Shown here: piece by piece, positions 32,769 to 42,225 of the stretch | Layout: each line of letters opens with the position of its first letter | Numbering within the stretch: position 1 is the stretch's first letter | Source of the DNA: Arthrobacter sp. C9C5 | GTDB lineage: Bacteria; Actinomycetota; Actinomycetes; Actinomycetales; Micrococcaceae | DNA: 64,000 nucleotides | NCBI RefSeq assembly: GCF_013359735.1 | Contig: NZ_JABFMX010000001.1 | Coordinates: 186,001 to 250,000 of the forward strand | Reading direction: 5' to 3' | Notes under the pieces: generated by a model | Told to the model about the DNA's origin: nothing | What the model saw: the letters and a program-made list of their open reading frames with translations, nothing else | The model's database searches: none | Position numbers and translations under genes: made by a program

Positions 32769-34775
32769 GTGTCAGATGCCCAGCAGATCACCCTTCTCGT
32801 CGACGGCGAAGAGACCAAGGTGACTACCGGGACCACCGGCGCGGAACTCTTTTTTGAGCGCCGCGACGTCGTTGTGGCCCGCGTCAACGGCGCGCTGAAA
32901 GACCTGGACCAGCCGCTGCCCGAGGGCGCCACGATTGAAGGCGTCACCATCGATTCCCCGGACGGCCTCAACGTGCTGCGCCACTCCACCGCCCACGTCA
33001 TGGCCCAGGCCGTGCAGCAGCTGCGCCCCGACGCCAAGCTCGGCATCGGCCCGTACATCACCGACGGCTTCTACTTCGACTTCGACGTCGAGGAGCCGTT
33101 CACCCCGGAAGACCTGCGCCAGCTGGAAAAGATGATGCAAAAGATCATCAACCAGAACCAGAAGTTCGTCCGCCGCGTCGTCTCCGAGGACGAGGCGCGC
33201 GAAGCCATGAAGGACGAGCCGTACAAGCTGGAACTGATCGGCCTCAAGGGCGCCGGCTCGGACGCCGACGGCTCTTCCGTGGAGGTGGGCGGCGGCGAGC
33301 TGAGCATCTACGACAACGTGGAGCGCAAGGAGGGCACCACCGTCTGGTGCGACCTGTGCCGCGGCCCGCACCTGCCCAACACCAAGCTCATCTCCAATGC
33401 CTTCGCCCTGACCCGCTCCTCCGCCGCCTACTGGCGCGGCAGCGAGAAGAACAAGCAGCTGCAGCGCATCTACGGCACCGCCTGGCCCACCAAGGAAGCC
33501 CTCAAGGCCTACCAGGAGCGGATCGCCGAGGCCGAGCGCCGCGATCACCGCAAGCTCGGCGCCGAGCTGGACCTGTTCTCCTTCCCGGACGAGCTGGGCT
33601 CCGGCCTGCCGGTGTTCCACCCCAAGGGCGGCATCATCCGCAAGGCCATGGAGGACTACTCCCGCCAGCGCCACGTCGACGCGGGCTACGAATTCGTCTA
33701 CACCCCGCACATCACCAAGGGCCACCTCTACGAGGTCTCCGGACACCTGGACTGGTACCGCGACGGCATGTTCCCCCCGATGCACATCGACGCGGAACTG
33801 AACGAGGACGGCACCGTGCGCAAGCCCGGCCAGGACTACTACCTGAAGCCGATGAACTGCCCGATGCACAACCTCATCTTCCGCTCCCGGGGTCGCTCCT
33901 ACCGCGAACTGCCGCTCCGGCTCTTCGAATTCGGCTCGGTTTACCGCTACGAGAAGTCCGGCGTCGTGCACGGCCTCACCCGCGTCCGGGGCATGACCCA
34001 GGACGACGCCCACATCTACTGCACCCGCGAGCAGATGAAGGATGAGCTCACCAAGACGCTCAACTTCGTCCTCGGGCTGCTCAAGGACTACGGCCTGGAG
34101 GACTTCTACCTGGAACTCTCCACCAAGGACCCGGAAAAGTCCGTGGGTTCGGACGAGGTCTGGGAGGAAGCCACCCAGACCCTCGCCGAGGTCGCGCAGG
34201 AATCCGGACTGGAACTGGTCCCTGATCCGGGCGGAGCCGCCTTCTACGGCCCCAAGATCTCGGTGCAGGCCCGCGACGCCATCGGCCGGACCTGGCAGAT
34301 GTCCACCATCCAGCTGGACTTCAACCTCCCGGAGCGCTTCGAACTTGAATTCCAGGCCGCGGACGGCACCCGCCAGCGCCCGGTCATGATCCACCGCGCC
34401 CTCTTCGGTTCGATCGAACGCTTCATGGGTGTCCTGACCGAGCACTACGCCGGCGCCTTCCCGGCCTGGCTGGCCCCGGTGCAGGTGGTTGGCATCCCCG
34501 TGGCAGAGGCGTTCAACGACTACATGTTCGACGTCGTCGACCAACTCAAGGCTGCCGGGATCCGCGCCGAGGTGGATATCTCCTCGGACCGTTTCCCGAA
34601 GAAGATCCGCACCGCCAGCAAGGACAAGATCCCGTTCGTGCTGATCGCCGGCGGGGACGACGCCGAGGCCGGCGCCGTGTCCTTCCGCTTCCGCGACGGC
34701 AGCCAGGACAACGGCGTGCCCGTTGCCGAGGCCGTCCGGCGGATCGTCGACGCCGTCCGCAACCGGACCAGCTAG
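32769..34775 (+). CDS. thrS: Threonyl-tRNA synthetase
   Basis: A 668-residue class II synthetase with a TGS domain (1-65), the editing/SAD domain with [14 protein letters not shown] and later [10 protein letters not shown], and the catalytic core with motif 2 ([23 protein letters not shown]) shortened here to its key residues F..R and H, zinc-ligand CPMH, and a C-terminal anticodon-binding domain (VQVVGIPV..). Full length for the family. The GTG start follows ATAGGAGA. No T-box is visible in the 136-bp leader. It heads thrS - HIT - pgsA, as in M. tuberculosis. Confidence 0.97.
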   Translation: MSDAQQITLLVDGEETKVTTGTTGAELFFERRDVVVARVNGALKDLDQPLPEGATIEGVTIDSPDGLNVLRHSTAHVMAQAVQQLRPDAKLGIGPYITDGFYFDFDVEEPFTPEDLRQLEKMMQKIINQNQKFVRRVVSEDEAREAMKDEPYKLELIGLKGAGSDADGSSVEVGGGELSIYDNVERKEGTTVWCDLCRGPHLPNTKLISNAFALTRSSAAYWRGSEKNKQLQRIYGTAWPTKEALKAYQERIAEAERRDHRKLGAELDLFSFPDELGSGLPVFHPKGGIIRKAMEDYSRQRHVDAGYEFVYTPHITKGHLYEVSGHLDWYRDGMFPPMHIDAELNEDGTVRKPGQDYYLKPMNCPMHNLIFRSRGRSYRELPLRLFEFGSVYRYEKSGVVHGLTRVRGMTQDDAHIYCTREQMKDELTKTLNFVLGLLKDYGLEDFYLELSTKDPEKSVGSDEVWEEATQTLAEVAQESGLELVPDPGGAAFYGPKISVQARDAIGRTWQMSTIQLDFNLPERFELEFQAADGTRQRPVMIHRALFGSIERFMGVLTEHYAGAFPAWLAPVQVVGIPVAEAFNDYMFDVVDQLKAAGIRAEVDISSDRFPKKIRTASKDKIPFVLIAGGDDAEAGAVSFRFRDGSQDNGVPVAEAVRRIVDAVRNRTS

Positions 34776-34786
34776 GGGAGCAGCAC

Positions 34787-35458
34787 GTGCAGGAGACCAC
34801 AGGCGCTGTCCCGGGCTACCCGGGTGACGACGGCGTAACCGACGACTTTGGCCTGGCCGGGGTGCCGGACGCCTTCCAGCGCCTGTGGACTCCGCACCGC
34901 ATGGCGTACATCAAGGGCGGCCAGCACCAGTTCAAGAACCCGGATGACTGCCCCTTCTGCGTCGCTCCCGAGCGCGAGGACGACGACTCCCTGATCGTAT
35001 TCCGCGGCCGGTCCTGCTACGTCGTGCTCAATCTCTTCCCCTATAACCCGGGCCACCTCCTCATCTGCCCCTACCGGCATATCCCCGATTACACGGACCT
35101 GACCGTCGAGGAGACCGCGGAGTTCGCCGAGCTGACCCAGACGGCCATGCGGGTGCTGCGCAAGGTCGCGAACCCCACCGGCTTCAACTTGGGGATGAAC
35201 CAGGGCGTGACCGGCGGGGCCGGCATCGCAGGCCACCTGCACCAGCATGTGGTGCCGCGCTGGGGCGGGGACGGCAACTTCTTCCCCATCATCGCGCAGA
35301 CGAAGGCGATCACCCAGACCCTGGGCGAGGTCCGCCAGCAGGTTGCCGAGGCCTGGCCCCAGGTCAACGACCAGGACACTGACCAGGACAATGACCAGGG
35401 CGCCGAACGGGCCGGCAACGCGGGGCAGATGCCTGCCGGGACGTCGGATGCTGAATAA
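34787..35458 (+). CDS. HIT-family Ap4A phosphorylase-like protein
   Basis: A 223-residue HIT hydrolase with CPFCVAPE near the start (a zinc-ligand-like CxxC) and the active-site triad motif GHLHQHVVPRW. It corresponds in position and sequence to M. tuberculosis Rv2613c, a diadenosine tetraphosphate phosphorylase. The C-terminal tail is an acidic, Asp/Gln-repeated low-complexity stretch (QDTDQDNDQG). It starts 11 bp after thrS and overlaps pgsA by 11 bp. Coupling with a synthetase makes sense, because synthetases make Ap4A. Confidence 0.92.
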   Translation: MQETTGAVPGYPGDDGVTDDFGLAGVPDAFQRLWTPHRMAYIKGGQHQFKNPDDCPFCVAPEREDDDSLIVFRGRSCYVVLNLFPYNPGHLLICPYRHIPDYTDLTVEETAEFAELTQTAMRVLRKVANPTGFNLGMNQGVTGGAGIAGHLHQHVVPRWGGDGNFFPIIAQTKAITQTLGEVRQQVAEAWPQVNDQDTDQDNDQGAERAGNAGQMPAGTSDAE

Positions 35459-36086
35459 GCACGCCCGCGGCTTCTTCACCGCGCTCTTCTCGCCGCTGGC
35501 CCGGTGGCTGCTGCGGATGGGCGTCTCGCCCGACGCCGTCACGATCGTCGGCACCGCCGGCGTCGTCGTCGGGGCGCTCGTGTTCTACCCGCTGGGCCAG
35601 CTCTGGTGGGGAACGCTGTTCATCACCGCGTTCATCTTCTCCGACGTCATCGACGGCATCATGGCCCGGATGCAGGAACGCGGCGGACGCTGGGGCAACT
35701 TCCTGGACTCCACCCTGGACCGCGTCGCCGACGGCGCCCTCTTCGCCGGCGTCGCCATCTGGTTCTTCACCGGCGGCGCCGATATTCCCATCGCCATCGC
35801 CGCCGTCGTCTGCCTCGTGCTGGGCATGGTGGTGTCCTACGCGCGGGCCAAGGCCGAGGCGCTCGGCTACCACGCGAACCTGGGCATCGCGGAGCGTGCC
35901 GAGCGGCTGGTGTCGGTCCTGGTGGTCACCGGCTTCACCGGGATCGGGCTCCCCACCGTGGTCCTGTTTGCCACCCTGTGCCTGCTCGCCCTGGCCAGCT
36001 TCGTGACGGTCGTGCAACGCATCGCCTCCGTGCACCGCCAGTCGCTGGAGGAAAATACGGGAAGCGCCACGGAACAGGCCGCCTGA
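35448..36086 (+). CDS. pgsA: Phosphatidylinositol phosphate synthase
   Basis: A 212-residue CDP-alcohol phosphatidyltransferase with six membrane helices. The motif DVIDGIMARM..GNFLDSTLDR contains the DG-AR-G-D-D residues, all present. In this genomic position the actinobacterial enzyme joins CDP-diacylglycerol and inositol-1-phosphate, the first step to phosphatidylinositol and PIMs. The acyltransferase and PimA genes that follow in mycobacteria are absent here; pdxS follows instead. The ATG lies inside the end of the HIT gene. Confidence 0.92.
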   Translation: MLNKHARGFFTALFSPLARWLLRMGVSPDAVTIVGTAGVVVGALVFYPLGQLWWGTLFITAFIFSDVIDGIMARMQERGGRWGNFLDSTLDRVADGALFAGVAIWFFTGGADIPIAIAAVVCLVLGMVVSYARAKAEALGYHANLGIAERAERLVSVLVVTGFTGIGLPTVVLFATLCLLALASFVTVVQRIASVHRQSLEENTGSATEQAA

Positions 36087-36249
36087 GCCCGTAATCGGAA
36101 TTCAACCCGGCCGCGGCAGGGGACTAGTATTAGGCTTACCGGCCAATGGTTCCCGGTAATCCGGTGTGTGCGAGCCGGTGTATGCGAGATTGTCATCTGC
36201 GTGCCGTCCGCGCCCCGGCGAGGTCATCTATCTACCCATAGGGGTTTTT

Positions 36250-37176
36250 GTGTCTACACCTGATGTAAGCAGCGAAGCCGGCGCGTCCGCCAAGAACGTA
36301 ACGGGCAGCAGCCGCGTCAAGCGCGGCATGGCGGAGATGCTCAAGGGCGGCGTCATCATGGACGTCGTCAACGTCGAGCAGGCCCGCATCGCCGAGGACG
36401 CCGGTGCCGTGGCCGTGATGGCGCTGGAACGCGTTCCCGCCGACATCCGCGCCCAGGGCGGCGTGTCCCGGATGAGCGATCCGGACATGATCGACAAGAT
36501 CATCGACGCCGTCTCCGTGCCGGTCATGGCGAAGGCCCGGATCGGCCACTTCGTCGAGGCCCAGGTCCTGCAGTCCCTCGGCGTGGACTACATCGACGAG
36601 TCCGAGGTCCTGACCCCGGCCGACTACACCAACCACATCGACAAGTGGAAGTTCACCGTTCCCTTCGTCTGCGGTGCCACGAACCTCGGCGAAGCGCTGC
36701 GCCGCATCAACGAAGGCGCGGCCATGATCCGCTCCAAGGGCGAGGCCGGCACCGGCGACGTCTCCAACGCCACCACCCACATGCGCCAGATCCGCGCCGA
36801 GATCCTGAAGCTCGCCGCCCTGCCCGAGGACGAGCTCTACGTCGCCGCCAAGGAACTGCAGGCCCCGTACGAACTCGTCAAGGAAGTTGCCTCCACCGGC
36901 AAGCTTCCGGTGGTGCTGTTCACCGCCGGCGGTATAGCAACCCCGGCCGACGCCGCCATGATGATGCAGCTCGGCGCCGACGGCGTCTTCGTCGGCTCCG
37001 GCATCTTCAAGTCCGGCAACCCGGCCCAGCGCGCCGCCGCCGTCGTGAAGGCCACCACCTTCTTCGACGACCCGGACGTCATCGCCAAGGCCTCCCGCGG
37101 CCTGGGCGAAGCGATGGTGGGCATCAACGTCGACGAAATCCCGCAGCCGCACCGCCTCGCCGAGCGCGGCTGGTAA
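36250..37176 (+). CDS. pdxS: Pyridoxal 5'-phosphate synthase, lyase subunit PdxS
   Basis: A 308-residue (beta/alpha)8 PdxS/SNZ protein. It condenses ribose-5-phosphate, glyceraldehyde-3-phosphate and ammonia to [56 protein letters not shown] and [11 protein letters not shown] (catalytic Lys) are conserved, as is the phosphate loop [16 protein letters not shown] at 36250 is 5 nt after AGGGG. Its partner PdxT is 7.3 kb downstream, unlike the usual adjacent arrangement. Confidence 0.96.
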   Translation: MSTPDVSSEAGASAKNVTGSSRVKRGMAEMLKGGVIMDVVNVEQARIAEDAGAVAVMALERVPADIRAQGGVSRMSDPDMIDKIIDAVSVPVMAKARIGHFVEAQVLQSLGVDYIDESEVLTPADYTNHIDKWKFTVPFVCGATNLGEALRRINEGAAMIRSKGEAGTGDVSNATTHMRQIRAEILKLAALPEDELYVAAKELQAPYELVKEVASTGKLPVVLFTAGGIATPADAAMMMQLGADGVFVGSGIFKSGNPAQRAAAVVKATTFFDDPDVIAKASRGLGEAMVGINVDEIPQPHRLAERGW

Positions 37177-37224
37177 TTCGCGCTGTTGAGGGCGCCGGAC
37201 GGCGCTGATCCTCTGCGTGCTATT

Positions 37225-37276
37225 CCCCGCGCCTTGTTGGCAGCTAAGCGGCTGCCCGGGGCGCGGGGCCCCTTTT
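37225..37276 (+). terminator. Two-part hairpin terminator after pdxS
   Basis: CCCCGCGCC (37225-37233) pairs with GGCGCGGGG (37260-37268) around an inner GGCAGC/GCTGCC stem, followed by CCTTTT. Confidence 0.6.
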
Positions 37277-37326
37277 ACGCACGCTGCCGGATCACACCGC
37301 CCGTCGCCTTGCGCTCCTGATGAGTA

Positions 37327-37374
37327 CGACGGCGGCCGGTCACCCTTTCGGGTGGCCGGCCGCCGTCGTTTGTT
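37327..37374. terminator. Bidirectional terminator before the M3 peptidase stop
   Basis: A 19-bp stem (37327-37345 with 37350-37368, one G-U) with a TTTC loop and a T-rich flank separates pdxS from the convergent peptidase gene. Confidence 0.85.
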
Positions 37375-37384
37375 CTAAATGGAC

Positions 37385-39397
37385 CTAGTCGAGGCCGCGG
37401 CGCTTGAGCAGCGGTTCGAGCCGGGCATCCCGGCCCCGGAAGGCGCGGAAGGATTCCAGCGGGTCGCGGCTGTTGCCTCGGGAGAGCAGCTCGGCCCGGA
37501 AGAAGTCGCCGTTCGCCCGGGTCAGGCCGCCGTTGTCCTTGAACCATTCGACCGTTTCGGCGTCGAGCACCTCGCTCCAGATGTAGGAGTAGTACCCCGC
37601 GGCGTACCAGCCGCCGGCAAAGATGTGCTGGAAGTAGCCGGTGCGGTAGCGCGGCGGGATCAGGCTGTGCGCCACCCCGGCGGCGGCCAGGGCCTTGGCC
37701 TCGAATTCCAGGGCGTCCTCGGGGATCTCCGTGCCGTCGAGCACGTGCCAGGCGAGGTCCAGCAGCGCCGCACCAAGGTACTCGGTGGTGCCGAAGCCTT
37801 CGCCCCAGAGGGCGGCTTCGTTGAGCTTGTCCACCGCTTCCTGCGGCAGCGGCTCGCCGGTGGCGTGGTGCCTGGCGTAGTTGGCGAGAACCTCCGGCCA
37901 CATGATCCACATTTCATTGACCTGCGAGGGGTATTCGACGAAGTCGCGCGGCACGGAGGTGCCGGCGAAGCGCGGGTAGGTGACCGAGGAGAACAGCCCG
38001 TGCAGGGCGTGGCCGAACTCGTGGAAGGTGGTCCGCAGCTCGTCCAGGGTCAGCAGCGTGGGCTCGCCGGCGGGCGGCTTGGAAATGTTGAGGTTGTTGA
38101 TCACCACCGGCCGCGTGTTCAACAGTCCGGACTGCTCCACGAGGGAGTTCATCCAGGCCCCGCCGCGCTTCGAATCCCGGGTGTAATAGTCGCCCAGGAA
38201 CAGGCCCAGGTCGGTGCCGTCGGAGTTCTTTACCTCCCAGACGCGGACATCGGGGTGGTAGCCCTCAAGGTCGGTGCGTTCGTGGAAGGTGATTCCGTAC
38301 AGGGCGGTGGCGGCGAAGAAAACCCCGTCCTGGAGCACCCGGTCCAGCTCGAAGTATGGCCGCAGGGCCTGCTCGTCCACGGAGTACCGTTCACGCTTCA
38401 CCTGCGCCGAGTAGTAAGCCCAGTCCCAGGCCTCGAGCGGGTGGCCGGCGACCTCCGCCAGCGCCTCCGCCTCGGCGTCGGCGTTCCGGACGGCGGCCGG
38501 GGCGAGGCGGTTCATCATGGCCTGCACGGCCTCGAAGTCAGGGGCGGTCTGCTGGTCCACGCTGAGCTCGGCAAAGTTGGCGAAGCCGAGGAGGCTGGCC
38601 TTCTCTGCGCGCAGCCGGACCATGTCCTTGACCAGGTCCAGCACATCGAGGCCGCCACCGCCGCTGCCACGGCCGACCGACGCCTCGAAAAGCCGGCGCC
38701 GCACCTCCCGGTTCTCCAGGGCGGCCAGCGCAGGCTGGTTGCTGGGCTGGATCAGGGTGAGCAGGAATTTGCCCTCGTGCCCCGCGGTGCGCGCGGCTTC
38801 GGCGGCGCTGGCGACGTCGTCCGCCGGGAGACCGGCGAGCTCGGCGGCGTCGTCCAGCAGCAGCGAGGCGGACTTCATCCCCTCCTTGACTCGTTGGCCG
38901 AACTCGGTTCCGAGGGTGGACAGCTCGGCGTTGATGGCCTTGAGCCGTTCCTGGCCGGCCGCGTCGAGCTGGATGCCGGTCTGGCGGAACTCTTTGAGGT
39001 ATTCCTCCACGAGCCGGTTTGATTCCGCGTCCAGCCGGTCGGTGTTGATGGCGGCGAAGCGCTCGAACAGCCCCCGGTTCAGGTACACGGCGTCCTGGTG
39101 GGCCGAGAAGCTGGGGGAGAGGCGGGTCTCGAGCTCCCGGATGGCCTCGGAGGCGTCCGCGGATACCAGCGTGAAGAAGGACGCCGCGGCACGCTGCAGC
39201 AGCTGTCCGGAGCGCTCCATCGCCAGTGCCGTGTTCTCGAAGGTCGCCGGCTCCGGGTTCGCCACGATGGCCTGGATCTCGGCCAAGTGTTCTGTGAGGC
39301 CGGCCTCGACGGCCTCGGAGTAGTGCTGGACCTCGATGTCCGCGAAAGGCGGCAGTCCGTAGGGCAGGGTGCTGGGGCTCAGGAGGGGATTGGTCAT
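37385..39397 (-). CDS. M3-family oligoendopeptidase-like metallopeptidase
   Basis: A 670-residue peptidase of the thimet oligopeptidase/Dcp family. The zinc site is in RTTFHEFGHALHGLFS (HEFGH), with the third ligand Glu about 25 residues later in the PSQVNEMW region. The N-terminus PYGLPPFADIEVQHYSEAVE is typical of Dcp. It has no signal peptide, so it probably degrades oligopeptides in the cytoplasm. It is transcribed towards pdxS and is divergent from the CapA-like gene. Confidence 0.95.
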   Translation of the reverse strand: MTNPLLSPSTLPYGLPPFADIEVQHYSEAVEAGLTEHLAEIQAIVANPEPATFENTALAMERSGQLLQRAAASFFTLVSADASEAIRELETRLSPSFSAHQDAVYLNRGLFERFAAINTDRLDAESNRLVEEYLKEFRQTGIQLDAAGQERLKAINAELSTLGTEFGQRVKEGMKSASLLLDDAAELAGLPADDVASAAEAARTAGHEGKFLLTLIQPSNQPALAALENREVRRRLFEASVGRGSGGGGLDVLDLVKDMVRLRAEKASLLGFANFAELSVDQQTAPDFEAVQAMMNRLAPAAVRNADAEAEALAEVAGHPLEAWDWAYYSAQVKRERYSVDEQALRPYFELDRVLQDGVFFAATALYGITFHERTDLEGYHPDVRVWEVKNSDGTDLGLFLGDYYTRDSKRGGAWMNSLVEQSGLLNTRPVVINNLNISKPPAGEPTLLTLDELRTTFHEFGHALHGLFSSVTYPRFAGTSVPRDFVEYPSQVNEMWIMWPEVLANYARHHATGEPLPQEAVDKLNEAALWGEGFGTTEYLGAALLDLAWHVLDGTEIPEDALEFEAKALAAAGVAHSLIPPRYRTGYFQHIFAGGWYAAGYYSYIWSEVLDAETVEWFKDNGGLTRANGDFFRAELLSRGNSRDPLESFRAFRGRDARLEPLLKRRGLD

Positions 39398-39466
39398 GAA
39401 ATAACTCTTTCATGCACGGCGCCGGTTCTCAATGGACCGCTAGGCGTGTTGTGACGCGGGCCACCG

Positions 39467-39472
39467 TACGAT
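39467..39472 (+). promoter_or_regulatory. Candidate -10 of a leaderless promoter (CapA-like gene)
   Basis: TACGAT lies 6 nt before the ATG at 39479, and no ribosome binding site is present. Confidence 0.45.
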
Positions 39473-39478
39473 GACAAA

Positions 39479-40759
39479 ATGCGAACCATCACCACCACGC
39501 TGCGCGGACGGCTGCTGGCCGGGTCCGCCGCGGCTCTCCTGGCGGTCTCCCTGACGTCCTGCGGCCTCGTCGCCCGCCCGGACGCCAGCGCGGGACCTGC
39601 CTCGGCGGCCGCCGCCAGTACTGCCGGGACGGCGTCCCCGGGAACCCCGGGATCTACGCCGGACGCCCCGCCGTCGAACACACCTACCCCGACGCCGACG
39701 CCGGGGAAGGGGCCGGCGTGCGCCGCCATCCGCTGCACCACTGTCCTGGTCACCGGGGACATGCTGGTCCACGCCCAGCTCTGGGAGCAGGCCCGTGCCG
39801 ACGCCCTCGCCACCGGCGCCAAGGGCCTGGACTTCGAACCGCTGCTGGCGGGCCAGCGCAAATACATCGAAAAGAGCGACCTCGCGGTCTGCCACCAGGA
39901 AACGCCCGTGTCCGGACCCACCGGGCCGTTCTCCGCCTACCCGTCGTTCAACGTTCCGCCACAGATCATCACGGCCGCCCAGCAGGTCGGCTACCAGGCG
40001 TGCACCACCGCCAGCAATCACACCATTGACCAGGGCACCGCGGGCCTGGTCCGCACCCTGGATGCGCTCGGCGCGGCCGGGCTGCAGCACACCGGCTCCT
40101 ACCGCAGCGAAGCCGACTCCCGCGGCGTGATGATCCTGAATACCGCCGCCGCCACGGTCGCCGTGATCGAGGGCGCCTACGGTTTGAACGGGCAGACCCC
40201 GGAGCACGCCTGGCAGGTGGACATGCTCGATCCTGCCGCGATGATCGCCAAGGCCCGCAAGGCGAGGGCGCTCGGGGCGGACATCGTGCTGGGTGTCATG
40301 CATGCCGGGGACGAGTACTCCAACGTGCCGAACGAGCAGCAGCGCACCGTGGCCCACGCGCTGGTGGACAGCGGCCAGTTCACCATGATCTACGGCCACC
40401 ACACCCACTCGGTGCTCCCGATTGAGCGCTACAAGGGGACCTGGATCGTGTACGGGCTGGGCAACGGCGTCACCGAACTCTCGCCCTGGTACGTGGTGAA
40501 CAACGAGGGATTGCTGGTGCGGGCGCAGTTCAGCCAGGACGCCGCGGGCAAGTGGACAGCATCGGACCTTGCCTGGGCGCCTTCCGTCATTGTGCGCGGG
40601 CCCTACCGGTGGTGCTCGGTCGCCACCGACGCCCCGCAGGGTCCCTGCGCCGGTGCCGCCGCGGACGCGGCCACCCGGCTGCGGACCCGGACCGTGGTGG
40701 AATCGATGGGCGCTGCCGCGGCGGGCGCCCATGAACTGCTGATCACGAAGGAGCGGTAG
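39479..40759 (+). CDS. CapA-family lipoprotein (PGA_cap metallophosphatase-like)
   Basis: A 426-residue exported protein with a lipoprotein signal (hydrophobic run ending LAVSLTSC-G, Cys at ~28), a Pro/Thr/Ser-rich linker (~35-80) and a CapA/PGA_cap domain. The domain has VTGDMLVHAQLW, ASNHTIDQGTAG, VMHAGDEY and YGHHTHSVLP, the metal-binding motifs of a calcineurin-like fold. Relatives anchor or process poly-gamma-glutamate capsule; no capB/capC is present, so here it may act on another wall polymer. Confidence 0.9.
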   Translation: MRTITTTLRGRLLAGSAAALLAVSLTSCGLVARPDASAGPASAAAASTAGTASPGTPGSTPDAPPSNTPTPTPTPGKGPACAAIRCTTVLVTGDMLVHAQLWEQARADALATGAKGLDFEPLLAGQRKYIEKSDLAVCHQETPVSGPTGPFSAYPSFNVPPQIITAAQQVGYQACTTASNHTIDQGTAGLVRTLDALGAAGLQHTGSYRSEADSRGVMILNTAAATVAVIEGAYGLNGQTPEHAWQVDMLDPAAMIAKARKARALGADIVLGVMHAGDEYSNVPNEQQRTVAHALVDSGQFTMIYGHHTHSVLPIERYKGTWIVYGLGNGVTELSPWYVVNNEGLLVRAQFSQDAAGKWTASDLAWAPSVIVRGPYRWCSVATDAPQGPCAGAAADAATRLRTRTVVESMGAAAAGAHELLITKER

Positions 40760-40761
40760 CC

Positions 40762-41601
40762 CTGGACACGCTGAGCGAACGACGGCGGACCGTGGGCGCG
40801 CGAGGTTCCGAGCTGGCCGTCGTCGAATACGGCCGGCAGCCGGGCCCTGACGTGCCGACGCTGCTGCTGGTGCACGGTTATCCCGACGACCACCGGGTCT
40901 TCCTGCCCGTCATCCGGGAGCTCGCCGCAACGCACCACGTGCTCGCGTACGACACACGCAATGCGGGCGCCTCCGTCGTCGTCGGGAGCCCGGGCGACTT
41001 CACCCTGGCCACGCTGGTGGACGACCTCTTTGCCGTCCTCGACGCCGCCGGAGCCACCGGGGTGCATCTGGTGGGCCACGATTGGGGGTCGATCCAGGGC
41101 TGGGCAGCGGTGCAGGATCCGCGTGCCGCGGGCGTGATCCGCCGCTACACGAGCATCTCCGGCCCGGACCTCCGCCACTTCTCTCGCTGGGTGCGCTCAC
41201 GGCTCCGGCACCCCCGGTCGTGGCGGCAAGTGGCCGGGCAGTTGCTGCGCAGTTGGTACATCGCTGCGTTCCTGGTCCCGGTGCTGCCGGAGGCTGCCTG
41301 GCGGCTGTTCCTGACCCGGCGCTACGAACGGGGCGCCAAGCGCAGCGTCGGCAACGACCCGGTCCGCGGGCTGGCGCTTTACCGCAGCAACTTCCGGTCC
41401 GCCCGGAACTGGACTGCACCCGCGCGGGTGGCGATGCCGGTGCAGGTGGTGGTCCCGTTGCGGGACCCCTTCCTGTCCCCGCACCTGGTGGAGGGGCTTG
41501 AGGCGTGGGTGGATGACCTGAGCGTGTTGAGGGTGGACAGCGGACACTGGTGGCCGGCGACCAGGCCGGCCGAGCTCGCGGCGCTGCTCAGGAACAGTTG
41601 A
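40762..41601 (+). CDS. Alpha/beta hydrolase, epoxide hydrolase/EphD-like
   Basis: A ~279-residue alpha/beta hydrolase. LLVHGYPDDHRVFLPV has the oxyanion HG, HLVGHDWGSIQGW the nucleophile (Asp instead of Ser, as in epoxide hydrolases and haloalkane dehalogenases), and VDSGHWWP the catalytic His. The only in-frame standard start (GTG, 40792) has no ribosome binding site and cuts the first beta strand. A CTG at 40762 is 8 nt after AAGGAG and restores RRRTVGARGSELAVVEYG. I therefore mark 40762, with caution. It follows capA by 2 bp. Confidence 0.82.
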   Translation: MDTLSERRRTVGARGSELAVVEYGRQPGPDVPTLLLVHGYPDDHRVFLPVIRELAATHHVLAYDTRNAGASVVVGSPGDFTLATLVDDLFAVLDAAGATGVHLVGHDWGSIQGWAAVQDPRAAGVIRRYTSISGPDLRHFSRWVRSRLRHPRSWRQVAGQLLRSWYIAAFLVPVLPEAAWRLFLTRRYERGAKRSVGNDPVRGLALYRSNFRSARNWTAPARVAMPVQVVVPLRDPFLSPHLVEGLEAWVDDLSVLRVDSGHWWPATRPAELAALLRNS

Positions 41602-41686
41602 GCCGGAGGATGACGACGACGGTTGTATCCGGGCTTGCACTACGCGGCCGAGGAGTACGTTGGGGGACTCCGGCGTCCGGCGCTTC

Positions 41687-42214
41687 TCAGTTCGTCAGCG
41701 GGCCCGACAGGCTGCGGGCCATAAAGACGCTGTTGGGGTCTGGCAGGTAGTCGGCGAAAGGCGGGCAGAGGACGAAGCCGTGCCGCGCGTAAAGCCGCCG
41801 CGCGGGAGCGAAGAAGTCCTGCGACCCCGTCTCCAGGCACACCCGGTCGTAGCCGCGGTTCCGTGCCTCGTCGAGGATGCGGGTCAGGAGGAGTGCGGCG
41901 ATGCCACGGCCGCGGGCGTGCTGCGCCGTCCGCATGGACTTGATCTCGCCCTCGCCCGCGCCGAGGTCCTTCAGCGCTCCGCAGCCGAGCAGTGCGCCGC
42001 CGTCGAGCACAGCGCCGCCGCCCGGCACAGCGCCGTCGCGCGCGGTCAAGAACGTGATCTCCGGACCGGCCAGCGCGTCCGGGTCCAGGGCGTGCACGCT
42101 CTCGGCCGGTGAGGTCGCAAACATGTCCGCGAGGTGTTCGTCCAAGAGGCGCCTGACGTCCGGCCGCGCCGGGCTGTCCCGGGCAATGACGATCACGGAA
42201 TCATCTGACAGCAT
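41687..42214 (-). CDS. GNAT-family N-acetyltransferase
   Basis: A 175-residue acetyltransferase. MRTAQHARGRGIAALLLTRIL is the acetyl-CoA pyrophosphate loop (motif A), and ARRLYARHGFVLCPPF the motif B end. Substrate unknown. It begins 11 bp after the gatD stop in the same direction, so it is probably the third gene of the murT - gatD operon; a wall-related amine acceptor is a possible but unproven substrate. Confidence 0.85.
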   Translation of the reverse strand: MLSDDSVIVIARDSPARPDVRRLLDEHLADMFATSPAESVHALDPDALAGPEITFLTARDGAVPGGGAVLDGGALLGCGALKDLGAGEGEIKSMRTAQHARGRGIAALLLTRILDEARNRGYDRVCLETGSQDFFAPARRLYARHGFVLCPPFADYLPDPNSVFMARSLSGPLTN

Positions 42215-42225
42215 GTGGCGGCTGG

